Shown one piece after another: positions 26,505 to 34,398 of a DNA stretch of 64,000 nt (positions are counted from its first letter, which is position 1; each line of letters opens with the position of its first letter). Both the position numbers and the translations under genes were made by a program. Source of the stretch: Bacteroidota bacterium (GTDB lineage: Bacteria > Bacteroidota > Bacteroidia > Chitinophagales > BACL12); assembly GCA_029571985.1 (NCBI GenBank), contig JAKQVC010000099.1, forward strand, positions 1 through 64,000, given 5' to 3'. The notes beneath the pieces were generated by a model. It was not told where the DNA came from and made no database searches. It saw only the letters and a program-made list of their open reading frames with translations.

Positions 26505-27848
26505 TTATTGTCGAATACATTTTGCCTGACCGGTCAATCCTGCTTTTGAACGAATACATATTTGGTAAAGTCCCGCACTTAAATCCTCAACCGACAAGTT
26601 ATATGTCATACCAGTAAACTGCTGAGCGTCAATTAATCGTCCATCAAGTGCATAAACGGTCAGAGTGTATGTATCTGCAACCGGCAGGTTTATCACACAA
26701 AAATCTGTTGCCGGATTAGGGGATATGCTGAAGGTTAATGTTGGTGATGCAGCAATTGAATTTGGTGTAATAATTTTTGCCATCCAGGGATCTGCATCTA
26801 CAGCATCGTCAGGATTATCTGGATTAAGTATAACCGTTACAAAATATAAATCTCCGTTTGCAGAAAGAGATGGTTCACCTATGCCGACTGCATTGCCTTT
26901 TAGTATGATAACACGCTCATCACCCCAGCTATCCCAATTTCCCGGGATGGTTTGTCTGGATGCAACAATGTCGAAATTGCGACTATAATACATCCACATT
27001 TCTGTGCCGTCGAAATACACCATTGGATGTTCGATATGACCTGCGTCGTTATTAATGGTGGTGATGATTTGGGGTGTCGACCAGCTCACGCCATCATCAT
27101 CGCTGATACAGTACATGAAATCACGCACACCCGGGTCTATATATTTTTCATACACTAATAACAGACTATCGCTGCCGATTCTGCGCAACATCGGGTTGTC
27201 GGCGGTAAACTCATTTGTAAGCGGATTAATCGGAGCAGGTAATCGAACAGCGGTTTCGATATTATCCGGATTAGCCGTGGTGTTATTAATCATCCAGATA
27301 TCGCTTGCACTGGTAAATAAAAAATGATCGATAAGATTTGGATCAACTGCATTAAAAATTGGATATGGGCCACCTTCGATAGCACCTGGTCTGGCAATAT
27401 CACTCAGTGTCCAATGATCAAAAGGAACATCCGTGCTTGGTCTTTCGGCATGCAGAATATCTAAATTCATAAAAGTATCGCAGGCAAAAATATTGGTGAG
27501 CATATCCATGCCATAATCACCTGCGTAAGGGCGGATAAATTTACCGGAGCCCAAGGTTTCACATATCGGTAAGTCGGGGTTACTCACTAAATAGCCCACC
27601 CAGGATAATAAATCAGCCGGTGCATATAAAGTATACAGATGCAATCCGTCAAAGGAGACCTGCAAACCGTCTTCCCAGCCATAATCGGCAAGCGGAAGTG
27701 GCTGCGGGGTGTTATAAATAGATGTGTAGGCAGGTGCTAACACGGGTGCGATGCCGGGTTTAATGGCATCCCAGGCGTCTTGTTGCGCTTGCATGGCGGA
27801 GATGCAGGACATGCACACACTGAACAAAAGGATTTTTCTGCTAAGCAT
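26505..27848 (-). CDS. Secreted beta-propeller protein with T9SS sorting domain
   Basis: A 447-residue exported protein. The signal peptide MLSRKILLFSVCMSCISAMQAQ is followed by a large sialidase/glycosidase-like propeller region. It carries an Asp-box (SDDDGVSW, about residue 250) and a recurring pattern of LLVYEKYIDPGVRDFMY and MWMYYSRNFDIVA strands. The last 75 residues form a T9SS type A sorting domain (SISPNPATDFCVINL ... LSAGLYQICIRSK). No catalytic residues can be confirmed. The frame opens at 27890, but the ATG at 27848 immediately precedes the signal peptide. Confidence 0.85.
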   Translation of the reverse strand: MLSRKILLFSVCMSCISAMQAQQDAWDAIKPGIAPVLAPAYTSIYNTPQPLPLADYGWEDGLQVSFDGLHLYTLYAPADLLSWVGYLVSNPDLPICETLGSGKFIRPYAGDYGMDMLTNIFACDTFMNLDILHAERPSTDVPFDHWTLSDIARPGAIEGGPYPIFNAVDPNLIDHFLFTSASDIWMINNTTANPDNIETAVRLPAPINPLTNEFTADNPMLRRIGSDSLLLVYEKYIDPGVRDFMYCISDDDGVSWSTPQIITTINNDAGHIEHPMVYFDGTEMWMYYSRNFDIVASRQTIPGNWDSWGDERVIILKGNAVGIGEPSLSANGDLYFVTVILNPDNPDDAVDADPWMAKIITPNSIAASPTLTFSISPNPATDFCVINLPVADTYTLTVYALDGRLIDAQQFTGMTYNLSVEDLSAGLYQICIRSKAGLTGQAKCIRQ

Positions 27849-27948
27849 GATTAAAACTACAGAATTTCTAAACATCCTTGCACATGGCAAAATGTATTAT
27901 GTCATTACAACATCAGTATATACATGACAGTTATAGATACGCTTTGAT

Positions 27949-27956
27949 TACCTTTA
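27949..27956 (+). promoter_or_regulatory. -7 promoter box (TACCTTTA)
   Basis: One mismatch from TAnnTTTG, seven bases before the ATG at 27964, so the leader would be only a few bases. Confidence 0.4.
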
Positions 27957-27963
27957 ACGTTAT

Positions 27964-28836
27964 ATGCCTATGAAAACCTCCGGCTTAATACATGTTATTT
28001 TTGGTTTCACCTGTTTATATGCTCAAACAGGCTGTACGCAGGATGCTGATAAATCCAATCAACAAACCGCAGAGGCGATAACCGATTATACAATAGATAG
28101 TGCAGCTACCCTGCGTTCCAGATTTATTCCGCTTCAAGGATATACGCATTTGCCGGTTGAGCCCGGCTCTTTTGCGCAGTATTTAACAACACTTCCCTTG
28201 AAACCTGCAGGCTCTTTAGTAAACACATATAATGATTATCCGAAAGACTCAACAGATATTTATTGTGCTGTTGTAGATATGCCTATAGGTGAAAAAGATT
28301 TACATCAATGCGCTGATGCGGTCATGCATTTACGTGCTGAATATTTATGGCAGCAAAAACGATTTGATGAAATAGCCTTCGACCTGACTAACGGATTTAA
28401 AATGCAGTACAGCGAATGGATGCAGGGAAAACGTTTAGCGGTAAACGGTAATACCACAACATGGGTGCAAAAAGCCTCGCCGTCAAACACGCATGATGAT
28501 TTATGGGCATATCTGCAGGTTGTTTTCACCTATGCAGGCACTTTATCCCTTTCGCGCGAATTACCGGCAGTTCCGGTAGAAGAAATGCAAATTGGTGATG
28601 TATTTGTATTTGGAGGTACACCCGGACATGCGGTGATTGTTGTCGATATGGCTATCGACACGGTGAGTGGAAAAAAGTGTTTTATGCTGGCCCAAAGCTA
28701 TATGCCGGCACAGGAAATACAAATCCTGATAAATCCTGCATATACCGAAACTTGTCCCTGGTATCCGCTGGAATTTGGCGATGTGCTGACCACTTCCAGC
28801 TGGCTGTTTGATCGCAATGCTTTAAAGCGTTTTTGA
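27964..28836 (+). CDS. DUF4846 domain protein, probable lipoprotein
   Basis: A 290-residue exported protein. A hydrophobic N-terminus ends in AQTGC, a plausible lipobox (Cys22). The body matches what I know as DUF4846: FAQYLTTLPLKPAGS, YCAVVDMPIGEKDLHQCADAVMHLRAEYLW, and VFTYAGTLSLSRELP. The later part has GDVFVFGGTPGHAVIVVDMA, reminiscent of an NlpC/CHAP-like beta core around a conserved His. Its biochemical function is not established. Confidence 0.85.
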   Translation: MPMKTSGLIHVIFGFTCLYAQTGCTQDADKSNQQTAEAITDYTIDSAATLRSRFIPLQGYTHLPVEPGSFAQYLTTLPLKPAGSLVNTYNDYPKDSTDIYCAVVDMPIGEKDLHQCADAVMHLRAEYLWQQKRFDEIAFDLTNGFKMQYSEWMQGKRLAVNGNTTTWVQKASPSNTHDDLWAYLQVVFTYAGTLSLSRELPAVPVEEMQIGDVFVFGGTPGHAVIVVDMAIDTVSGKKCFMLAQSYMPAQEIQILINPAYTETCPWYPLEFGDVLTTSSWLFDRNALKRF

Positions 28837-28949
28837 GGCGATAATTGTTTGCGTAAAATCCAGGCATGCTAAGTTACGTATCATGTCATCCTCAGGTAAA
28901 ACAGATGGGATGTGCATATCTGTTTAGGGTTCGATATTACCATATAGTG

Positions 28950-28957
28950 TAATTTTG
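28950..28957 (+). promoter_or_regulatory. -7 promoter box (TAATTTTG)
   Basis: A perfect match to TAnnTTTG 37 bases before the PLP-enzyme start at 28995. Confidence 0.5.
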
Positions 28958-28994
28958 AGCTGTAACGCTGACCCATCAGCAATAATATAGTCAT

Positions 28995-30386
28995 ATGACC
29001 ACAGTACCTAATGTAGTAGTCCAAAATTCGGATATTGAAGATTCCACTTTTTTTAATGCGCTCAGACAACAGGAATATCCTCAGTTGGATGCAAATCATC
29101 AGGTGTATTTAGATTACACAGGTGGAAATCAATATAGTTCCACTCAAATTAAAACACATTTTGCGCGCTTACAAGGTGCTGTTTTCGGCAATCCGCATTC
29201 TTTAAATCCGGCATCAGCTGTTAGTACTAAAATGGTTGAAGATGCCCGAAAAAAAATACTGGAGTTTTTCAACGCAGATAATTACTATTGCATATTTACA
29301 TCAAATGCAACCGGGGCGTTAAAAATAGTGGGCGAATGTTATCCCTTCGAAGAAAATGGTCGTTTTGTACTGCTGGCAGACAATCATAATTCAGTTAATG
29401 GTATTCGTGAGTATTGTCACTCTAAAGGCGGCTCATTTGCCTATAGTCCCATTCATTTTGAAGATTTAGAGCTTGATGCAGGCGTATTGCAAAAGTTACT
29501 TGAGGATGATACACCATACCGCCATAAATTGTTTGCCTTCCCGGCTCAGTCAAATGTAAGTGGTGTCCGTCATCATTTGAAATGGATTCAAACAGCTCAG
29601 GCTTTGGGTTGGGATGTATTATTGGATGCAGCAGCCTTTGTGCCAACCACCCAATTAAATCTGCAAGAAGTTACACCGGATTTTGTATCTGTTTCTTTTT
29701 ATAAAATATTCGGATACCCAACCGGTATTGGATGTCTGCTTGTTCGGAAAGACAAATTTCATTTGTTACATAAACGTTGGTTTGCCGGTGGAACGGTTAC
29801 TGCCGTTTCTATCTTTTCGCCTCATCATTTTCTCGCAGGCAACCACGAACGTTTTGAAGACGGAACTGTCAACTATTTAGATATTCCGGCCGTAACAACC
29901 GGACTCGAATTTATCGAGGGAATTGGAATGGATAGAATCCATCTTCGGATGGAAAATCTGATGCATTATCTTATTCCCCGTTTAACTGCGCTGCAACACA
30001 GTAATGGCCGTGAGTTGCTGCATATTTTTGGCCCACGGAATCGCGCAGCTTGTGGAGGTACGATAGTCCTGAATATTTTTGATATACACGGCAATCAATA
30101 TCCGTTTGAACACATTGAACAGGATGCCAGTAAAATGGGTATTTCCATTCGTTCAGGATGCTTTTGCAATCCCGGTATTGATGAAACAAATAATTGTCTT
30201 ACAGCTGAAGAATTATCACGCTATTATAGCAGTCGCGATAATGGTGATTTTAGGGACATGATGCAATACCTTGGTAAAATGCGCGGCGCCATCAGAATAA
30301 GTGTTGGCATACCCACAACCCAGTCGGATTTAGACACTTGTATCCGGTTTATCAGCAATTACATTGATAAAGAGGTAATGGCCTGA
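28995..30386 (+). CDS. Class V aminotransferase-fold PLP enzyme, MOCOS-like
   Basis: A 463-residue cytoplasmic PLP enzyme. The Schiff-base lysine is K237 in VSFYKIFGYPTGIG; DAAAFVPT provides the PLP-stacking Asp. FYKxFGYPTGxG and the conserved IRSGCFCNPG (C389, C391) resemble the N-terminal sulfurase domain of eukaryotic molybdenum-cofactor sulfurase more than ordinary IscS/SufS. A likely reaction is desulfuration of cysteine, with C391 or C389 carrying persulfide. No MOSC domain is attached and no molybdenum gene is near, so the acceptor is unknown. Confidence 0.88.
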   Translation: MTTVPNVVVQNSDIEDSTFFNALRQQEYPQLDANHQVYLDYTGGNQYSSTQIKTHFARLQGAVFGNPHSLNPASAVSTKMVEDARKKILEFFNADNYYCIFTSNATGALKIVGECYPFEENGRFVLLADNHNSVNGIREYCHSKGGSFAYSPIHFEDLELDAGVLQKLLEDDTPYRHKLFAFPAQSNVSGVRHHLKWIQTAQALGWDVLLDAAAFVPTTQLNLQEVTPDFVSVSFYKIFGYPTGIGCLLVRKDKFHLLHKRWFAGGTVTAVSIFSPHHFLAGNHERFEDGTVNYLDIPAVTTGLEFIEGIGMDRIHLRMENLMHYLIPRLTALQHSNGRELLHIFGPRNRAACGGTIVLNIFDIHGNQYPFEHIEQDASKMGISIRSGCFCNPGIDETNNCLTAEELSRYYSSRDNGDFRDMMQYLGKMRGAIRISVGIPTTQSDLDTCIRFISNYIDKEVMA

Positions 30387-30399
30387 ATACCCTATCAGG

Positions 30400-31107
30400 T
30401 TAGTTGATTTTCAGTAAATCTTCCGGTGTATCAATGCCAATGGTCTCAAGATGTGTTTCTAATACGTGTATGGAGAAACCATTTTCTAACCACCGCAATT
30501 GTTCCAATGATTCAGCTTGTTCTAATGGAGAAGGCGCTAATTGAATGAGACGTTGTAATACATTTCTTCTATAAGCATACAGGCCTATATGTCGGAAGTA
30601 ACGATCTGTTGTATTTCTGTTATAAGGAATCGGACTTCTCGAAAAATAAAGTGCTTTTCCCTGTAAAGAAAATGTAGCCTTAACGCAATTTGGATTTTGA
30701 ATATCCTGAGGATCCTCAATTTTTTTTACAAGGGTAACGATGCCTGCATCTGCATGTTGAAAGGCACTGTGCAATAATTGCAATTGTTCAGGCTGAATAA
30801 ATGGTTCATCTCCCTGAATATTGAAAACTACATCGTGATCCATGCCCTGCATACCAATTACTTCACCGCAGCGGTCGGTACCACTTTTATGATTGCTGCT
30901 GGTCATCACTGCACGTCCGCCAAATGCATGGACATGGTTGTAAATGCGTTCATCATCCGTTGCTACAATAATATCTTCAAAAATACCGGCCAATTGCGCT
31001 TGTTGATACACACGTTGCACCATGGAAATCCCTTTTATTTCTATCAGGGGTTTTCCCGGAAAACGTGTGCTGGCATAGCGAGCTGGTATGATGCCTAAGG
31101 TGCGCAT
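30400..31107 (-). CDS. kdsB: 3-deoxy-manno-octulosonate cytidylyltransferase
   Basis: A 235-residue cytoplasmic enzyme that activates KDO as CMP-KDO for lipopolysaccharide. Nucleotide-site motifs are visible: GIIPARYASTRFPGKPL at the N-terminus, IIVATDDERI, SNHKSGTDRCGE, and FNIQGDEPFIQPEQL with the metal-binding Asp. YNRNTTDRYFRHIGLYAYRR and SLEQLRWLENG close the fold. The gene converges on the PLP gene with 13 bases between. Confidence 0.96.
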   Translation of the reverse strand: MRTLGIIPARYASTRFPGKPLIEIKGISMVQRVYQQAQLAGIFEDIIVATDDERIYNHVHAFGGRAVMTSSNHKSGTDRCGEVIGMQGMDHDVVFNIQGDEPFIQPEQLQLLHSAFQHADAGIVTLVKKIEDPQDIQNPNCVKATFSLQGKALYFSRSPIPYNRNTTDRYFRHIGLYAYRRNVLQRLIQLAPSPLEQAESLEQLRWLENGFSIHVLETHLETIGIDTPEDLLKIN

Positions 31108-31115
31108 GATAGGTG

Positions 31116-31123
31116 CGAAGTTA
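31116..31123 (-). promoter_or_regulatory. -7 promoter box (TAACTTCG) of kdsB
   Basis: Minus-strand TAACTTCG, one mismatch from consensus, nine bases before the kdsB ATG. Confidence 0.4.
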
Positions 31124-31209
31124 ATCAGCTAAATATAATATTGGGTCGCAGTTGCATGAATTGAAGTTGAAAATCTGCTTATCACCGTTTTAATGTCTCC
31201 TAACTGTCA

Positions 31210-32583
31210 TTAGAGTTCACGCACGATTACATAATTATTCTTGACTTCAAGCACTTTAACTTTTGCACCTTTGAGAATATAGGGTCCTTCACTCTGACCA
31301 TCATACCATTCACCTTCAATTTCAATTTTTCCAGCAGGTCGTAAATCAGTAACGGCTGTTCCTGTTTTACCTGGCAGCGATGCTGGTTCGGTATAAATGG
31401 TAGTTGTGTAACCTGCTACAGCATCCTCACTGGTTTCAAGTGTGAGTTTCCGAAAGAAGCCAGAGCGCATAAACCTGCCAAAAAACGCAAACATGACGGC
31501 AAGTGCGATAACGAGACTGCTCAATACAATCAGCGCTGATTCCATTATGGCGCCAAATCCGGCCAAATCAAAATTCAGTCCTGTATTACTCACCATGCTC
31601 AGCACCAGACCCATAAAAATGAGTACCAATCCACTGATGCCCGCAACTCCAAAACCGGGCGTGACGAAGATTTCGGCAATCAGCAGGCCAATGCCAACGA
31701 TAAACAGCAGCACCTCCCAATGCTCGGCTAAACCTTCCACATATAAAGGTCCGAAATATAGCAATGCAGCAAGAATAGCCACGCCCAGAGCGAATCCTAT
31801 GCCGGGGGTCTGCAGTTCGAAATATAGTCCGAGGAAGATAAAAGTGATGCATAATCCCCTGAGCACCGGGTTAAGCAGGAAGTTTAAAACCTTATCGATA
31901 CCACTGATTTGATGCTGGGAAACCTGGGCGTTTGCAATACCTGCTTTCGCTAAAAGATCCGAAATACCGCTTACTTCAGCCTCGCAATACCCATGTTTGA
32001 TGGCTTCGCTGGTCGTAAAAGTGAGTATTTGTCCGGAATCTATCACCCCTTCAACTGCTCCACCGCCTTGTACCATCGCCTCTGCAATCTCCGGATTCCT
32101 GTTATTGGCCTCGGCTGTACTGCGCATGATGCCGCGCATATAAGCCTGATATTTTTCGTCAACTATCTGTCCATTTTGGTCAACCACACTGGCGGCGCCC
32201 ATTTTGGCGTAGGGCGACATATAGATGGAGTCGCAACTGATAGCAATTAAGGCGCCGGCACTGGCGGCATTGTTGCTGACAAAGCATAAGACTGGAATCG
32301 GGCAGCGCAGCAATTTGATATGTACGCTATCACCCGCATCCAGCATGCCCCCGTAACTGTCGAGGTCCAGCAGGATATAATCAGCGTCCATGGCCATAGC
32401 CTGCTCTATGGCACGATCGACCAGCCGAACCGTTCCCGGCATAATTTCTTCATGAATGCTGAACTGATATACCCGTTTTGTGCTTTGGTTATGCACATTT
32501 TCAACGTTTTGGGCCTGTGTGGATAACAGTACACTCAAACCTGTTACGGTGTATAACATGTAGGAAATCAATCGAATACGCAT
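31210..32583 (-). CDS. NfeD-family membrane serine protease
   Basis: A 457-residue protein of the long NfeD (1b) type. The signal peptide (1-24) leads to a ClpP-class protease domain with nucleophile S108 in NNAASAGALIA and candidate general-base K144 in DEKYQAYMRG. Four or five transmembrane helices follow (about 225-375), and a C-terminal OB-fold NfeD domain ends in VKVLEVKNNYVIVREL. In archaea and bacteria these proteases cut the hydrophobic tail of a stomatin/flotillin partner; none is encoded next door. The frame reaches 32640, but ATG 32583 starts the signal peptide. Confidence 0.92.
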   Translation of the reverse strand: MRIRLISYMLYTVTGLSVLLSTQAQNVENVHNQSTKRVYQFSIHEEIMPGTVRLVDRAIEQAMAMDADYILLDLDSYGGMLDAGDSVHIKLLRCPIPVLCFVSNNAASAGALIAISCDSIYMSPYAKMGAASVVDQNGQIVDEKYQAYMRGIMRSTAEANNRNPEIAEAMVQGGGAVEGVIDSGQILTFTTSEAIKHGYCEAEVSGISDLLAKAGIANAQVSQHQISGIDKVLNFLLNPVLRGLCITFIFLGLYFELQTPGIGFALGVAILAALLYFGPLYVEGLAEHWEVLLFIVGIGLLIAEIFVTPGFGVAGISGLVLIFMGLVLSMVSNTGLNFDLAGFGAIMESALIVLSSLVIALAVMFAFFGRFMRSGFFRKLTLETSEDAVAGYTTTIYTEPASLPGKTGTAVTDLRPAGKIEIEGEWYDGQSEGPYILKGAKVKVLEVKNNYVIVREL

Positions 32584-32595
32584 TGTCGTCGCATT

Positions 32596-32603
32596 TACTT
32601 TTG
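32596..32603 (+). promoter_or_regulatory. -7 promoter box (TACTTTTG)
   Basis: A perfect TAnnTTTG match in the divergent gap, about 100 bases before the LysM start at 32704. Confidence 0.4.
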
Positions 32604-32703
32604 CAGGTGAATAAATTGTGCATAAACAATAATAACCCACTAGATTGAGTTATATATGAGAGCACTCTATCAAAACAAAAAAACTGTATTACAGGATAAA
32701 AAT

Positions 32704-33561
32704 ATGAAGAGAATCTGTATCCTCATCCTGTTTAGCCTTTGGGTTTATAGCGTAATGGCTAATCCGGTAGTTCCGGGCGACTCGGTAGGCACTAAACTTG
32801 TGAATGGAAAAACCCTTGTGGTATATAAAATCAGCGCAGGAGAAACGGCTTATGCGGTGAGTCGTAAGTATGGTATTCCGTACAAAGATTTAAGTGCTGC
32901 CAACAGCGGTGTGAACATGGATGCTTTGAAAGCAGGTCAGGAAATTTTAGTTCCTACGGCATGGAGTAACACGTCAACATCCAAAACAACCACTACGGTT
33001 GTCAAAACGGAACCGCGGGAAGAAATTATTCCGCAAAAAGCTTCAACAACTGTTGTAAAGGAACAGGTGAAAGAAGAAAAACCCGCTGAACAAAAAACAG
33101 AAGAATCACCGAAAGAAATTGCGGAGGTATCAACATCATCTACTGAAAATACAGAGGCCATCTTGTCGACTACAGATTTAAGTACGGCTGAAGATTCGGC
33201 ACCCGTTGATAAAAATAAAAGCTTTGCCCAGATTTATGGTGGATACCTGAATGGCGAAAATATTTCTATGTCGGAAAAAGGTGTTGCAACCTGGATTGAA
33301 AGTACTGGCATTGAAACTACAGGTGACAGATATTATGCATTGCACAACAGTGCGCCAATCGGTTCAGTTGTGAAAGTGCGCAACTTGATGAATAACCGTA
33401 CCATTTATGCAAAAGTAATTGGCACATTAAGTGAAAGCGAAGTGCAGGAGAAAGTATTAATCAAATTGAGTGCAGGTGCAGCAGAGCGATTGAATGTGCT
33501 CGACAATAGATTTGTATCTGAAATAACCTATTTCGTTCCTGACGAAAAGGCTTCAAAATAA
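32704..33561 (+). CDS. Secreted LysM protein with RlpA-like barrel
   Basis: A 285-residue exported protein. The signal peptide (about 1-19) precedes one LysM domain (about 36-82: YKISAGETAYAVSRKYGIPYKDL ... LKAGQEILVP) that binds peptidoglycan. A low-complexity Thr/Glu/Lys linker (about 85-170) leads to a C-terminal domain of about 100 residues with YALHNSAPIGSVVKVRNLMNNRTIYAKVIG, which resembles an RlpA-like double-psi barrel. No catalytic Asp/His pair was confirmed, so it may bind rather than cleave. ATG 32656 gives an unlikely N-terminus; 32704 directly precedes the signal peptide. A strong terminator follows. Confidence 0.85.
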   Translation: MKRICILILFSLWVYSVMANPVVPGDSVGTKLVNGKTLVVYKISAGETAYAVSRKYGIPYKDLSAANSGVNMDALKAGQEILVPTAWSNTSTSKTTTTVVKTEPREEIIPQKASTTVVKEQVKEEKPAEQKTEESPKEIAEVSTSSTENTEAILSTTDLSTAEDSAPVDKNKSFAQIYGGYLNGENISMSEKGVATWIESTGIETTGDRYYALHNSAPIGSVVKVRNLMNNRTIYAKVIGTLSESEVQEKVLIKLSAGAAERLNVLDNRFVSEITYFVPDEKASK

Positions 33562-33583
33562 TATCGTTCGTTAATAAGTGTGT

Positions 33584-33614
33584 AAACGGTTTGCAGAGGC
33601 AGACCGTTTTTTTT
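33584..33614 (+). terminator. Terminator of the LysM gene
   Basis: AAACGGTTTGC pairs with GCAGACCGTTT around AGAG (one mismatch), followed by TTTTTTTT. It is 22 bases past the stop. Confidence 0.9.
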
Positions 33615-33621
33615 GTGCCTG

Positions 33622-34398
33622 TCAGGATGCCCCGTTTAAAGCATTTAAATGATCGAGAAAAGCACTCTTTTTTCGCATAGATACAGGCACTTCACTGCCA
33701 TCCGACATGATTACCATGCCGCCTTCCTTATTGCGGAAGGATTTAACATGATTCAGGTTGATTAAATGCGAATGATGCACGCGCTCGAAACCTGCACCTT
33801 CCAGGCTTTCTTCAATTTCTTTCAGAATTTTGGCTAGCAATATTTTACTTCCATCCCGCAGAAATACAAAGCTGTAATTACCATAACTATTGCATCGTAT
33901 AATATCGGCAATTTGAATGACATGCAATCCTTCTGATGTATGCAGAATAATTTTCTTTTGCTGTACCGTGTGTAAGTTGGCTGCATTAGGCTGAGGCAGC
34001 GGACTTCCTGTGTGTCTGGTTTGCAAGGCAACCTTTACCTTTTCAATTGCCTGTATGAGTTCACTGCTGTCAATGGGTTTTAGTAAGTAATCAACGGCAC
34101 TTGTTTTAAATGCTTTAATTGCATATTCTGAATAGGCAGTTGTAAATACAATCGCAAAATCCTGACCATCGGACTGCTCTAAAATTGTAAAACCTAAACC
34201 ATCCGATAACTGTATATCCAGAAAAATTAAATCCGGCGATAGTTGTTTGATTAACGGAACGGCTGTAGCTATACTATCCGCTTCTCCAACGATGTCGATA
34301 TCCGGACAATTCAATTGAATTTCCTGTTTGAGTGCCGAGCGTGCGCGCGATTCATCGTCGATTATAATAGTTTTGAGCATATGGTTGGTATTAGACAT
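33622..34398 (-). CDS. LytTR-family response regulator
   Basis: A 258-residue two-component regulator. The receiver domain (about 8-125) has acidic residues D14/D15, phospho-acceptor D61 in LIFLDIQLSDG, and K of YLLKPID. A LytTR DNA-binding domain occupies about 155-255 (IADIIRCNSYGNYSFVFLRDG and FERVHHSHLINLNHVKSF). It overlaps the 3' end of the sensor kinase gene by 8 bases, so the two are translationally coupled. A second ATG at 34380 (MLKTIIIDDE) would remove six residues. The target promoters are not known. Confidence 0.93.
   Translation of the reverse strand: MSNTNHMLKTIIIDDESRARSALKQEIQLNCPDIDIVGEADSIATAVPLIKQLSPDLIFLDIQLSDGLGFTILEQSDGQDFAIVFTTAYSEYAIKAFKTSAVDYLLKPIDSSELIQAIEKVKVALQTRHTGSPLPQPNAANLHTVQQKKIILHTSEGLHVIQIADIIRCNSYGNYSFVFLRDGSKILLAKILKEIEESLEGAGFERVHHSHLINLNHVKSFRNKEGGMVIMSDGSEVPVSMRKKSAFLDHLNALNGAS

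Noticed and set aside
31442-31912. 156-codon frame opposite the NfeD gene
   Set aside because: Antisense shadow of transmembrane codons.
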